A stretch of DNA of 64,000 bases from Pseudomonas petrae (GTDB lineage Bacteria; Pseudomonadota; Gammaproteobacteria; Pseudomonadales; Pseudomonadaceae), in the NCBI RefSeq assembly GCF_021728295.1, contig NZ_JAKJXE010000016.1, positions 49,487-113,486 of the forward strand, read 5' to 3'. Position numbers and translations under genes: made by a program. The notes under the pieces were generated by a model. It did not search any database. It was given only the letters and a program-made list of their open reading frames with translations, and had not been told where the DNA came from. How positions within the stretch are numbered: the first letter of the stretch is position 1; each line of letters opens with the position of its first letter. Shown here piece by piece: positions 50,536 through 59,082 of the stretch.

Positions 50536-51401
50536 CGCTCTATAGCCTGTTGATCCAGCCCTTCGTTGATTTCGGTTTCATGCGCCGCGCCCTGGTGGCG
50601 TGTCTGGCGCTGGGCATCGGCTCCGGTCCGGTCGGCGTGCTGCTGATGCTGCGGCGCATGAGTCTGGTGGGCGACGCCATGAGTCACGCGGTATTGCCGG
50701 GTGCCGCCGTGGGTTTTCTGTTCGCCGGTTTGTCGCTCCCGGCGATGGGCTTTGGCGGCCTGATCGCAGGTCTCGCCGTGGCGTTGCTGTCGGGATTGGT
50801 GAGCCGCTACACAACCCTGCGTGAGGACGCCAGCTTCGCCAGTTTTTACCTGACATCGCTCGCCGCCGGCGTGCTGATCGTCTCCCTGCACGGCTCAAAC
50901 GTTGACCTGCTTCACGTACTCTTCGGCACCATTCTGGCGATCGACGATCAAGCGATTTTCATGGTCGGCGGCATCGCTTCATTCACCTTGATTCTGCTCG
51001 CGCTGATCTACCGCCCGTTGATCCTCGAATGTTTCGACCCGGGTTTCCTGCGCGCGGTGGGCGGTCGCGGTTCGCTGTATCACGTGCTATTTCTGCTGCT
51101 GGTGGTGCTCAATCTGGTGGCGGGGTTTCAGGCGTTGGGCACGCTGATGGCTGTCGGCATGATGATGCTGCCCGCCACGGTCGCGCGGTTCTGGGCACGC
51201 TCGCTCACCGGCATGATCGTGATTTCGACCGCAGTGGCGACGCTCTCGGGCTTCATCGGCCTGATCGTCTCCTACCACGCCAGCGTCGCTTCGGGCCCGG
51301 CCATCGTGCTCACCGCCAGCGCCTTTTACGGGTTCTCACTGTTCTTTGGACGCAGCGGTTTTGTACGCCGGCTGTTCCCGAGGGTTCATCTGTCCGGCTG
51401 A
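50532..51401 (+). CDS. Metal (zinc) ABC transporter, permease subunit
   Basis: A 289-aa ABC-3 family permease with eight or nine hydrophobic helices. RRMSLVGDAMSHAVLPGAAVGF is the conserved segment contacting the ATPase. The GTG at 50532 overlaps the previous stop by 4 bp; a longer GTG start at 50505 would overlap by 31 bp and is less likely. Confidence 0.88.
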   Translation: MTLYSLLIQPFVDFGFMRRALVACLALGIGSGPVGVLLMLRRMSLVGDAMSHAVLPGAAVGFLFAGLSLPAMGFGGLIAGLAVALLSGLVSRYTTLREDASFASFYLTSLAAGVLIVSLHGSNVDLLHVLFGTILAIDDQAIFMVGGIASFTLILLALIYRPLILECFDPGFLRAVGGRGSLYHVLFLLLVVLNLVAGFQALGTLMAVGMMMLPATVARFWARSLTGMIVISTAVATLSGFIGLIVSYHASVASGPAIVLTASAFYGFSLFFGRSGFVRRLFPRVHLSG

Positions 51402-51428
51402 TCGTCCCCTTACCGTAAGGAAACCACC

Positions 51429-52316
51429 ATGAAACGTTTCACGCTTCTGACCGCCGCGCTGGCGTTGTCGGGCCTGGCCAACTTCGCCCAGGCAAAAACC
51501 CTGGAGACCGTCGCATCGTTCACGGTCATCGCCGACATGGTGCACAACGTGGGTGGCGATCACGTGCACGTGACCGCGCTCATCGGTCCCAACGGCGACC
51601 CCCACGTCTACGAGCCCACCCCCACTGATGCCCAGGCGCTGAAGAAAGCCGACGTGGTGTTCGTCAGCGGCCTGCATCTGGAGGGGTGGCTGGATCGGCT
51701 GATCACCGCCTCCGGCTACAAAGGCCAGCCCGTCGTGCTGTCTGACGGGATCATGACCCGCAGCATGGAAGAAGACGGCAAGAAGATCACCGACCCCCAT
51801 GCCTGGAACAGCGCGGTAAACGGCATTGTTTACGTCAGAAACATCATCAAGGCCCTGCAGAAAGCCGACCCGGACAATGCCGCCGATTACAAAGCCAACG
51901 GTGAAAAATACATCGCCCAGCTGCAGGACATGGACGCCTACGCCCGCGCGCAGATCAGCGCCATCCCGGTCGCACAGCGCAAGGTGCTGACGTCCCACGA
52001 CGCCTTCGGCTATTTCGGCGATACCTATGGCGTGACCTTCCTCTCGCCACTGGGCTTTTCGACTGAAACCGAAGCCTCGGCGGCTGACGTCGGCAAGCTG
52101 ATCAACCAGATCAAGCAGGAGCATGTCAGCGCCTACTTCTTCGAAAACTCCGGCGACCCGCGCCTGGTGCAACAGATCGCCAAAGCCAGCGGCGCGCACC
52201 CGGGCGGCGAGCTGTACGTGGAATCGCTGTCACCCGCAGATGGTCCGGCGGCGACCTACGTGACGATGTTTCGTTACAACGTGAACAAGCTGGCGGCGGC
52301 CATGAAAGGCCAGTGA
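51429..52316 (+). CDS. Metal (zinc) ABC transporter, periplasmic binding protein
   Basis: A 295-aa cluster A-I solute-binding protein with signal peptide MKRFTLLTAALALSGLANFAQA. Ligand histidines are visible in GDPHVYEPTP, DPHAWNSAVNG and LTSHDAFGYFG. It lacks the long His-rich loop of classical ZnuA, so it resembles the AztC-type binding proteins. AAGGAAA precedes the start. It is the last gene of the operon and is followed by a long hairpin. Confidence 0.87.
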   Translation: MKRFTLLTAALALSGLANFAQAKTLETVASFTVIADMVHNVGGDHVHVTALIGPNGDPHVYEPTPTDAQALKKADVVFVSGLHLEGWLDRLITASGYKGQPVVLSDGIMTRSMEEDGKKITDPHAWNSAVNGIVYVRNIIKALQKADPDNAADYKANGEKYIAQLQDMDAYARAQISAIPVAQRKVLTSHDAFGYFGDTYGVTFLSPLGFSTETEASAADVGKLINQIKQEHVSAYFFENSGDPRLVQQIAKASGAHPGGELYVESLSPADGPAATYVTMFRYNVNKLAAAMKGQ

Positions 52317-52341
52317 GTTATTGCGCGACGGCTGAACTGAC

Positions 52342-52368
52342 CTCTGCCGCGCAACGTGCGTGGCAGAG
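52342..52368 (+). terminator. Long hairpin after the zinc operon
   Basis: CTCTGCCGCGCA pairs with TGCGTGGCAGAG over 12 bp (one G-T) around an ACG loop. There is no T-run, so it may act by pausing or 3'-end protection. Confidence 0.5.
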
Positions 52369-52457
52369 ATCAGCGAACCGGCTCAGCGAACCGGCAGCGC
52401 AGGCGCGGGTCAATCTGTATGCTGGCGCACCGTCCGCCGACATCGACAGGATGATCC

Positions 52458-53108
52458 ATGACCGCTCTCTCCTTCGCGCCTTTTCAGTCCCTCGCCGACC
52501 TCCTGATTCCCCACACCGTGGCGGAGAGGCTCGACGGCTCCCACGACGTTTCCCACCTGCACCGGGTGTGGAGCAACGTCTGCGCCATTCGTGACACTGA
52601 GGGCGGTGATCACCAGATTCTGCTTGCCGCCACCCTGCTCCACGACTGCGTTTCAGTGGAAAAGAACTCGCCCTTTCGCTCAAGCGCCTCGCGTCTGGCC
52701 GCAGCAAAAGCGACCGAGCTGCTCGCAGAAATGGGCTGGGACGAAGAGCGCACCCAGGCCGTCGCCCACGCCATCGAGTCCCACAGCTATTCCGCCGACA
52801 TCACGCCCACCTCGCTGGAAGCGAAGATTTTGCAGGACGCCGACCGTCTCGACGCCCTTGGCATGGTCGGCGTGGCGAGGCTCTTCTACGTGTCAGGGCG
52901 CATGGGCAGCCACCTCTACGACCCGGCCGACCCGCAGGCGCAACAGCGTGCTCTGGACGACAAACGCTTCGCCGTCGATCACTTCACAACCAAGATTTTC
53001 ACTTTGGCGCAGGGGTTTCAAACGGCCACGGGGCAGCACATGGCGCAGGTCAGGCATGCACGCGCGGAGCGGTTCTTGCGCGAGTTTATGGAAGAGATTG
53101 GTGCGTAG
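52458..53108 (+). CDS. HD-domain phosphohydrolase
   Basis: A 216-aa protein of the YedJ/YpgQ type. The metal ligands are visible: His29-Asp30 in GSHDVSHLHRVW, His62-Asp63 in LLHDCVSV and Asp127 in LQDADRLDALG. Such enzymes hydrolyse nucleotides or related phosphates; the substrate here is unknown. It follows the zinc operon by 141 bp with its own upstream region. Confidence 0.83.
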   Translation: MTALSFAPFQSLADLLIPHTVAERLDGSHDVSHLHRVWSNVCAIRDTEGGDHQILLAATLLHDCVSVEKNSPFRSSASRLAAAKATELLAEMGWDEERTQAVAHAIESHSYSADITPTSLEAKILQDADRLDALGMVGVARLFYVSGRMGSHLYDPADPQAQQRALDDKRFAVDHFTTKIFTLAQGFQTATGQHMAQVRHARAERFLREFMEEIGA

Positions 53109-53250
53109 GATGTTCAACGTCCACGCTGATGCTTAGCGGTTAATACGCGAGTCGCAACAATTCCGAAATATTTCCAGCAATGTCACAAAGACATCACGGA
53201 ACACCTCTATAACCATCTCTCCGGTGTTTTCGTCGATGGGATGATTGGCA

Positions 53251-54924
53251 GTGAAAAGGTTATTGCGTCGTGTAGTCCGTCCTTCTTCCAGGCCTGCTTT
53301 CCTGCGCCGCTTCAGGATTACCCAGCGGTTGGTGCTGTGCTTCGGCGTGACTGCGCTGTTGCTGGTGGCGCTCGGTGTGTTTTGCCTGTTGCAGATGCAG
53401 AGCATCCGCGATCAGGGTGAAGCGGTTGAGAGTGGGTCGCTGCCCAGCATTGCCATGGCCGACGCGATCGCCATCGACCTGATCAAGTTGCGCGGCGAGA
53501 GCGCCAGGCTGATCGCCAATGCCGACGACCCCGGCGCGGTGGTGACCAGCAAAATCAACGTCGAACAGCTTAAGAACGAGGTCGAAAAAGGCTTCGTCGA
53601 TTATCTCGCCCACGCCACCGACAGCACCGAGCGTGACTCCATCAAGGCCCTTCAAGACGCCTATGGCGCTTTCATGCCGGGGCTGCACGACGAAATCGCC
53701 TTGATCGAACAACGCAAGCTCGACGACGCGCGCATGCTGCTCAATACCACGCTGAGCTTGCAGGGTGATCTGATGGACATGCAGGTGCAGTTGCTGCGTG
53801 AGCTGAACAAGCAAAGTGCTGCGGGCACCGTCGACGCTGCAGGCGCGCGGTTCCAACAGACTCGAATCATCGCCGTCAGCGCCATCGTGGTGGCGCTGGT
53901 GCTCACCCTGTTGCTCGCGTGGCGACTTAGCCTGAGCATCATCCGCCCCCTGCGTCAGTCGCTGCACATCGCCAACACCATTGCTCAAGGAGATCTAAGC
54001 CCGCAGCCGATTCCGGAAGGCAAGGACGAAACGGCTCAACTGCTGAAAACCCTGGGCCTGATGCGCGCCAATCTGCACGGCACGATCGATCAGATTTACG
54101 CCGCGGCTGGACAGCTAGGCCAGTCCGTCCAGGAAATGGGCGCGATCGCCGAAGCCAGCGCCAGGAATCTGCAACTGCAGAACGATGAGATCGAGCAGGC
54201 GGCAGTGGCCGTGAACCAGATGAGTCAGGCTGCCGGGGAAGTCGCCGACAATGCCAGCAGCACGTCGAGCGAATCGAAGGCGTCCAACGAAGCGGCCGCC
54301 GAGGGGCGTCTGCGCCTGACCGGCACCATTGATTCGATCAAGGCGCTGACCGACAACGTTCTTGATTCCTCTCATCAGGCCGACGGTCTCGCCGAGCGCA
54401 CGCTGAGCATCAGCAAGATTCTCGAAGTCATCCGCGCGATTGCCAACCAGACCAACCTGCTTGCACTGAATGCCGCCATCGAAGCCGCAAGGGCTGGCGA
54501 AGCGGGTCGCGGATTCGCCGTGGTCGCCGATGAAGTGCGCTCACTCGCCCAACGCACCAGCGCGTCGACCACCGAGATAGAAACGCTGATCAACGATGTA
54601 CAGAAAAGTACTCAGGACACCGCGCAAACGTTACGCGTCACCGCCGCCCAGGCCAATCTCACCCTGGAGCAGGCCGCTGCAACCGGTCACGCACTGACCG
54701 TCATCATCAGCGCAACTTCGACCATTAGCGACCGGAACATGCTAATCGCCAGCGCCGCCGAACAACAGGCGCAAGTGGCGAACGAAGTCGATCGCAACCT
54801 GAGCAGCATTCGCGACCTGTCGACGCAATCGGCATCGGGCGCTCAGCAAACCACGGTGGCGAGCAATGCGCTGTCGATGCTGGCAACCGACCTGAACACG
54901 ATGGTTCAGCGGTTTGTGTTGTGA
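53251..54924 (+). CDS. Methyl-accepting chemotaxis protein 2
   Basis: A 557-aa chemoreceptor. The first membrane helix is at about residues 27-49. A four-helix-bundle periplasmic sensor (50-205), second helix, HAMP (about 225-275) and signalling rod with tip NQTNLLALNAAIEAARAGEA follow. No ATG is in frame upstream (TGA lies just before TTG 53245), so the start is TTG 53245 or GTG 53251; I choose the GTG. No CheR-docking tail. Confidence 0.86.
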   Translation: MKRLLRRVVRPSSRPAFLRRFRITQRLVLCFGVTALLLVALGVFCLLQMQSIRDQGEAVESGSLPSIAMADAIAIDLIKLRGESARLIANADDPGAVVTSKINVEQLKNEVEKGFVDYLAHATDSTERDSIKALQDAYGAFMPGLHDEIALIEQRKLDDARMLLNTTLSLQGDLMDMQVQLLRELNKQSAAGTVDAAGARFQQTRIIAVSAIVVALVLTLLLAWRLSLSIIRPLRQSLHIANTIAQGDLSPQPIPEGKDETAQLLKTLGLMRANLHGTIDQIYAAAGQLGQSVQEMGAIAEASARNLQLQNDEIEQAAVAVNQMSQAAGEVADNASSTSSESKASNEAAAEGRLRLTGTIDSIKALTDNVLDSSHQADGLAERTLSISKILEVIRAIANQTNLLALNAAIEAARAGEAGRGFAVVADEVRSLAQRTSASTTEIETLINDVQKSTQDTAQTLRVTAAQANLTLEQAAATGHALTVIISATSTISDRNMLIASAAEQQAQVANEVDRNLSSIRDLSTQSASGAQQTTVASNALSMLATDLNTMVQRFVL

Positions 54925-54981
54925 GGCGCTAGCCAGATTGATGTAGATCGAGGAAGCCTGGTCGAACCTTCCGTAGGTTCT

Positions 54982-55008
54982 GGCACGCCGCGTCACCGGC
55001 GTGCCTTT
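54982..55008 (+). terminator. Intrinsic terminator after chemoreceptor 2
   Basis: The 9-bp stem GGCACGCCG / CGGCGTGCC (54982-54990 with 54997-55005) is followed by TTTCGTT. Confidence 0.75.
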
Positions 55009-55058
55009 CGTTATAAATGTCGCCGAGACCGCCGCCGCCCATTCCCAGTCATGTCCAA

Positions 55059-55078
55059 GTGTTTCATTATCGAAACAC
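55059..55078. promoter_or_regulatory. Perfect inverted repeat upstream of the 55120 gene
   Basis: GTGTTTC-N6-GAAACAC has two exact 7-base arms 41 bp before the chosen start codon. It is a candidate operator for an unidentified dimeric repressor. Confidence 0.45.
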
Positions 55079-55119
55079 CACCCACGCAGATGGGTGTCTA
55101 CGCCAACAAGGACATGAGC

Positions 55120-56286
55120 ATGAAAAAAACAGCTGCATTGAGCATCGCACTTACCGCATTGACGCTGAGCCTCACCGCTCAGGCCGACGTCAACGTCAAA
55201 CTGGGGAGCAAGGAACGCGTCACACACCTGTTTGCCTACCCGAACAACTGCAATGTCATCTGCTTCCGAAACTGGACGCTGGAACAGACCGTCGAGCACT
55301 ACCTCACGCAAAGCGTGCAGCGTGACGGCTACAGCGCGGCCAAGATCGCGGTTCACAACGACAACGACGTGATCTACGCCGACATCACCGGCGTGCCGGA
55401 CGGCTACGACAAACCACTTACAGCGCTGCTCGACGCCGGCGATCTGGCCTACGCCGGCGCGAGCAAACTCAACGCCGATAACAAATTCGCCTACAACTGG
55501 TATCTGTTTTTGCCGCTGGGCATGGCGCTGGAAAACCGCAAGAGCGTCGAGCTGCTGCATTTCCCGCCGGACTATTCGCTGACGCAGGCCCAGGACTATC
55601 TTTTCTCGGCGACTACCGACCGCTGGTCCGAGCTGCTCACGGATAACGGCATTCCCAAGGAGCAGACGCCGGCCTATCAAACCATCATCGACATCGCGCC
55701 CATTGCTGCGCCATCCAACGCCGGCAAGGACCTCGAAAACGTTTACAGCTACTTCACCGATTACCAGACGAACATGGTCAAGCAGCTAACGCAAAGCGCG
55801 GCGGGCACATCGCTGCCGATGGTCGCGTTCGGTGCGCCGGTGCGCGCCTGGCTCAAGCAGCAATACAACGTGACGGTTCCGGTGTTGGGCCTGGCGAGCA
55901 TCAGCCCGGCTGGCGGGCAAAGCGTCGCCGTGCTGGGTTCGAATCACCCGAGCTATATCTGGAATGCGGCGGACAAAAGTAATTACGGCGGGGACGAAGC
56001 CAAGGCGGATGAAGCCGGTTTGAAGGTCATGGGCCAGGACCTGAGCGCGGCGTGCTGGCAGGCTGGCATGGGCCAGAAACCGACGACCGATCCAGCGGCG
56101 TTGTTGAACCAGTGCACCACCAACTGGCAGGTGACCAACAAGGTTGAAACCTGCAAGTTGTTCTTCACCACGGTCCGCAAGTTGACGCCGGATCAGGCGG
56201 CAGCGAAATGCCGAACGGGCGAGGTGTCTCGGCAGATCAAGCAGCTGCAGAAGCCGTTGCCGGAGATGAAGCAGACCAAGCTGTAA
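55120..56286 (+). CDS. Exported protein of unknown function (388 aa)
   Basis: The signal peptide MKKTAALSIALTALTLSLTAQA starts at ATG 55120, 7 bases after AAGGA; a longer frame from 55051 would read through the inverted repeat and hide the signal. The mature protein has cysteine pairs near CNVICFRNW and a C-terminal Cys group (ACWQAG, LNQCTTNWQ, ETCKLFF, AAKCRTGE), suggesting periplasmic disulphides. SNHPSYIWNAADKSNYGGDE is a distinctive block. I recognise no catalytic family. Confidence 0.7.
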   Translation: MKKTAALSIALTALTLSLTAQADVNVKLGSKERVTHLFAYPNNCNVICFRNWTLEQTVEHYLTQSVQRDGYSAAKIAVHNDNDVIYADITGVPDGYDKPLTALLDAGDLAYAGASKLNADNKFAYNWYLFLPLGMALENRKSVELLHFPPDYSLTQAQDYLFSATTDRWSELLTDNGIPKEQTPAYQTIIDIAPIAAPSNAGKDLENVYSYFTDYQTNMVKQLTQSAAGTSLPMVAFGAPVRAWLKQQYNVTVPVLGLASISPAGGQSVAVLGSNHPSYIWNAADKSNYGGDEAKADEAGLKVMGQDLSAACWQAGMGQKPTTDPAALLNQCTTNWQVTNKVETCKLFFTTVRKLTPDQAAAKCRTGEVSRQIKQLQKPLPEMKQTKL

Positions 56287-56298
56287 AGCCTCGGCCTG

Positions 56299-56387
56299 TG
56301 TAGCAGCGCCCTTGCCCGCGAACGCGTTTTGCCAGACACCATTGTGATATCTGGAAAAATGCATTCGCCGGCAAGCGCGCTCCTACA
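56299..56387. repeat. REP pair in inverted orientation
   Basis: TGTAGCAGCGCCCTTGCC (from 56299) and its inverted partner ending GCAAGCGCGCTCCTACA (to 56387) belong to the same family as the pair at 1.3 kb, with a few substitutions. Confidence 0.75.
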
Positions 56388-56413
56388 ATTTGATGAACGC
56401 TTGGCCTGGCCGA

Positions 56414-57055
56414 TCACTCCCCCTGCGGACGCAACCGATACTGCGGCGGCAATTGCTCCGGGCCGCTGATGGTCGCGTTCAGACTCTTCCAGCGCCCATC
56501 CTTGATGCCATAGATGCAGCCGTGGACCGACAACTTCTGCCCGCGATGCCAGGCGTTTTGCACAATGCTGGTGTGACCGACGTTGGCAACCTGCTGAATC
56601 ACGTTGAGCTCGCACAGCCGGTCGACCTGTTCTTCTTCAGTCGGCAGCTTGGCCAGCAACTCGCGGTTTTCGTAGTACAAGTCGCGGATCGTGCGCAGCC
56701 AGCCGTCGATCAAGCCGAACTGGCGATCCTGCATCGAGGCGCGCACGCCGCCACAACCATAGTGACCGGTGACGAGAATGTGTTTGACCTTCAGCACGTC
56801 GACTGCGTACTGAATCACCGACAGGCAATTGAGGTCGGTGTGCAGCACGACGTTGGCCACGTTGCGGTGCACGAACAGATCGCCCGGCAGCATGCCAACG
56901 ATTTCATTGGCGGGTACACGGGCGTCCGAACAACCGATCCATAGAAATTCCGGCGTCTGCTGGCGCGCCAGCTTGGCAAAGAATTCGGGGTCTTCTTCCT
57001 TGATGGCGGCAGCCCAACGTTCGTTGTTGTCGATCAAGTCTTGTAGTTCGTTCAT
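56414..57055 (-). CDS. Beta-class carbonic anhydrase
   Basis: A 213-aa zinc enzyme interconverting CO2 and bicarbonate in the cytoplasm. The zinc ligands Cys42, Asp44, His98 and Cys101 are visible in WIGCSDARVPAN and VTGHYGCGGV. It corresponds in position to PA4676 of P. aeruginosa. The start at 57055 is the only ATG near the family N-terminus MNELQDLIDNNERWA. Confidence 0.94.
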   Translation of the reverse strand: MNELQDLIDNNERWAAAIKEEDPEFFAKLARQQTPEFLWIGCSDARVPANEIVGMLPGDLFVHRNVANVVLHTDLNCLSVIQYAVDVLKVKHILVTGHYGCGGVRASMQDRQFGLIDGWLRTIRDLYYENRELLAKLPTEEEQVDRLCELNVIQQVANVGHTSIVQNAWHRGQKLSVHGCIYGIKDGRWKSLNATISGPEQLPPQYRLRPQGE

Positions 57056-57215
57056 GCGTTGATGCCTCGGAAATGATGCTCAGCTATGACTGGGGCCCCG
57101 CGCTTCGGGTCACGCGGGGTGATCGATCGATCGACGGCACCGATCAGGAAGCGGATGGAATCTTCGCCATGTCGTCCGGTCCACCCATTAGGACCGACAT
57201 TACTGAGGATTTGCC

Positions 57216-57629
57216 ATGAACAATTCACGCCGTCCATTCGATGCTACTCAACCTGAGCCCATCGATGACAACGAAGACCGCATGGGATCAATGGAAGAGC
57301 TCAACTTCAACGACAACAATGAGCCGAGCGGGCGCATTGGCGACGTCATCCCTGAAGACGAGCTTGAAACGTTGATCCCAGATGAACGCGCACGTGAGGC
57401 CGGGCTGACCGGTGCCTCCACCGAGGATCACAACCCGACCGACGACGACATGAGCCCTGAAACATTGATCCGGGAAGACGGCGCACGCTCGCCTCGTGAA
57501 GCCGGCGAAGATGGCCCGGCCGATCAGAGTCTAAGCATTGTCGACGAAGATGACATCGGCAGCGGCGATGGTCTGGACGAAGAGGAAATGGCCATTCTGG
57601 ATCCGCTGGACGGCAAGCCCGGCGTCTGA
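57216..57629 (+). CDS. Acidic low-complexity protein (PA4677-like)
   Basis: A 137-aa strongly acidic, probably disordered protein rich in Asp, Glu, Pro and Gly. Two related segments can be seen: PEDELETLIPDERAREAGLT and SPETLIREDGARSPREAGED share the pattern ETLIxxxxAR...REAG, suggesting an internal duplication. There are no cysteines, membrane segments or signal. Function unknown. Position between carbonic anhydrase and rimI is conserved in pseudomonads. Confidence 0.72.
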   Translation: MNNSRRPFDATQPEPIDDNEDRMGSMEELNFNDNNEPSGRIGDVIPEDELETLIPDERAREAGLTGASTEDHNPTDDDMSPETLIREDGARSPREAGEDGPADQSLSIVDEDDIGSGDGLDEEEMAILDPLDGKPGV

Positions 57630-57646
57630 TCAGTGGACTGAATTTT

Positions 57647-57676
57647 GTGGGAGCGAACCTGGTTCGCCCCACACAA
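57647..57676. terminator. Bidirectional hairpin between convergent genes
   Basis: TGTGGGAGCGAACC / GGTTCGCCCCACA form a long stem around a single central T, with flanking A and T runs. It also resembles a REP core, which may serve as terminator for both the acidic-protein gene and rimI. Confidence 0.6.
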
Positions 57677-57687
57677 AGGCGCCTTGA

Positions 57688-58140
57688 TTATTCGAACAGC
57701 GTGCAGGCCATGACGATCGCATCCTCTCGCCCGCCCACTGCCGGGTAGTAATCCCGACGTCGGCCTATTTCGTTGAAACCATAGCGCTCGTATAAACGAT
57801 AGGCAGACCGGTTACTGTCTCGCAGTTCGAGAAAACATTCCCGGCCATTGATCTCGTAGGCGCGCTTCATCAGCTGTTCCAGCAGCATCAGCCCCAAGCC
57901 ACGACCCTGACTCTCCGGTTTAACGGTGATGTTGAGCAGGTGCGCCTCATCGATGATCACGTTGATCACCCCGTGCCCCACTTGCTGACTGCCTTCGAAC
58001 ATCAGCCACACTTCGTATGACTTCAGCGCATCGATAAAAATGCCCCGCGTCCAGGGATGGCTGAATGCGGCGTATTCGATCTTCAGGACAGCGTCCAGAT
58101 CAGCTTCGGTCATGCGGCGAAACGTTACTGCGTCATTCAT
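57688..58140 (-). CDS. rimI: Ribosomal protein S18-alanine N-acetyltransferase
   Basis: A 150-aa GNAT acetyltransferase acetylating the N-terminal alanine of ribosomal protein S18. The acetyl-CoA loop PESQGRGLGLMLLEQLMKRA is intact, and the C-terminal YERYGFNEIGRRRDYYPA is the family signature. It overlaps the psi-subunit gene by 8 bp, reproducing the holD-rimI pairing of E. coli. Confidence 0.93.
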   Translation of the reverse strand: MNDAVTFRRMTEADLDAVLKIEYAAFSHPWTRGIFIDALKSYEVWLMFEGSQQVGHGVINVIIDEAHLLNITVKPESQGRGLGLMLLEQLMKRAYEINGRECFLELRDSNRSAYRLYERYGFNEIGRRRDYYPAVGGREDAIVMACTLFE

Positions 58141-58939
58141 TTACGCTCTTCCAACGGCCCATCAATTGACGCATGGAGCGCCACACTTCGGCCTTGCGCT
58201 GCGGCTCGTCCATCAACAGTTCCAGACCCGGCAGCGCCCAGGCTAATCCCAGGCCGTCGACCTGGAGTTCAAGATTGTAGGATTCGGCGTCAGTTTCAGC
58301 CGCAAACCGCAGCGCCGGCAGTCCGATCAGCCACAAACAGGTGCAGGGCTGTTCTTCGACGCGGGCGTACAGAAAACCCTGGACGAAATCCCGCGCCGCT
58401 TCGGGCCCTTGATCCATTTGCCCGCGGACCAGGAGCGGCCAGCGCACAGGCTCGCCGATGATCTGCGGGCTGTCCGGCAGGCCGGCGGCGCGCAGCATGT
58501 CTTTGAGCAACAGATAGGAAGGGTCGCGGCTCTGAAACGGCTCGCCGGTCACCAGTTCCACCAGCAGCAGGCAACTCCCGGCGCGCAGCAGCTGCAGGGC
58601 AAAACGTGGCGGCGGCGCAACCGGCGCTTTCACCACGACAGGCGCGGCGTCTTCTTCCTGCGCCTGTTTTGGCTTGGGTGCGCTGGAAGGGCGGGGTATA
58701 TCGATCTTCGGCCGCTCCACCGTCCGCGCAACGGGCGTGGGTGCGGCGGGTGGCGAGTCGCGGTCCGGCGCGCGAGGCGCATCCGCCTGAATCACCGGCA
58801 CGGGCGCATCCACTATCTGCGGCACGGGCGCAAGCAGCTCGGGACGCGAAGGCGCGGCAAAAGGCAATTCGGTGCGCGGCAGCCAGCTGACCACCTGCAT
58901 GGCGGTCAGATAAGCGCGACGACGAGGCTCGTTGAGCAA
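58133..58939 (-). CDS. holD: DNA polymerase III psi subunit, cryptic pseudomonad type
   Basis: A 268-aa protein, about twice the size of E. coli HolD (137 aa). The N-terminus RRRAYLTAMQVVSWLPRTEL, then PFAAPSRPELL, matches the short chi-binding motif of psi. A Pro/Ala-rich linker (residues 45-115) and an additional C-terminal domain (115-268) follow. The psi subunit of P. aeruginosa was identified at this position (PA4679) upstream of rimI. The start is TTG at 58939, or ATG 58900 within the motif. Psi links the clamp loader to chi and SSB. Confidence 0.75.
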   Translation of the reverse strand: MLNEPRRRAYLTAMQVVSWLPRTELPFAAPSRPELLAPVPQIVDAPVPVIQADAPRAPDRDSPPAAPTPVARTVERPKIDIPRPSSAPKPKQAQEEDAAPVVVKAPVAPPPRFALQLLRAGSCLLLVELVTGEPFQSRDPSYLLLKDMLRAAGLPDSPQIIGEPVRWPLLVRGQMDQGPEAARDFVQGFLYARVEEQPCTCLWLIGLPALRFAAETDAESYNLELQVDGLGLAWALPGLELLMDEPQRKAEVWRSMRQLMGRWKSVNE

Positions 58940-59082
58940 AGGTCAGCTACCTGTGGATAAAGTCAGGCGGGGATTCTACAGGCCTTCACCGCTTCCCGCC
59001 GCTGTTGATCGACTAGGGGTGAAAAACGAGCCCGGCGATGCAGTACAATCGCCGCTTTTATTTGCCAGTCAGCGACCATCCG

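Noticed and set aside
55051..55119. Longer start for the exported protein at 55051
   Set aside because: It would translate the inverted repeat and place 23 residues before a clean signal peptide that has its own ribosome site.
59038..59082. Upstream ATG for mksF at 59038
   Set aside because: It is immediately followed by a TACAAT -10-like box and has no ribosome site; the ATG at 59083 begins the conserved N-terminus.
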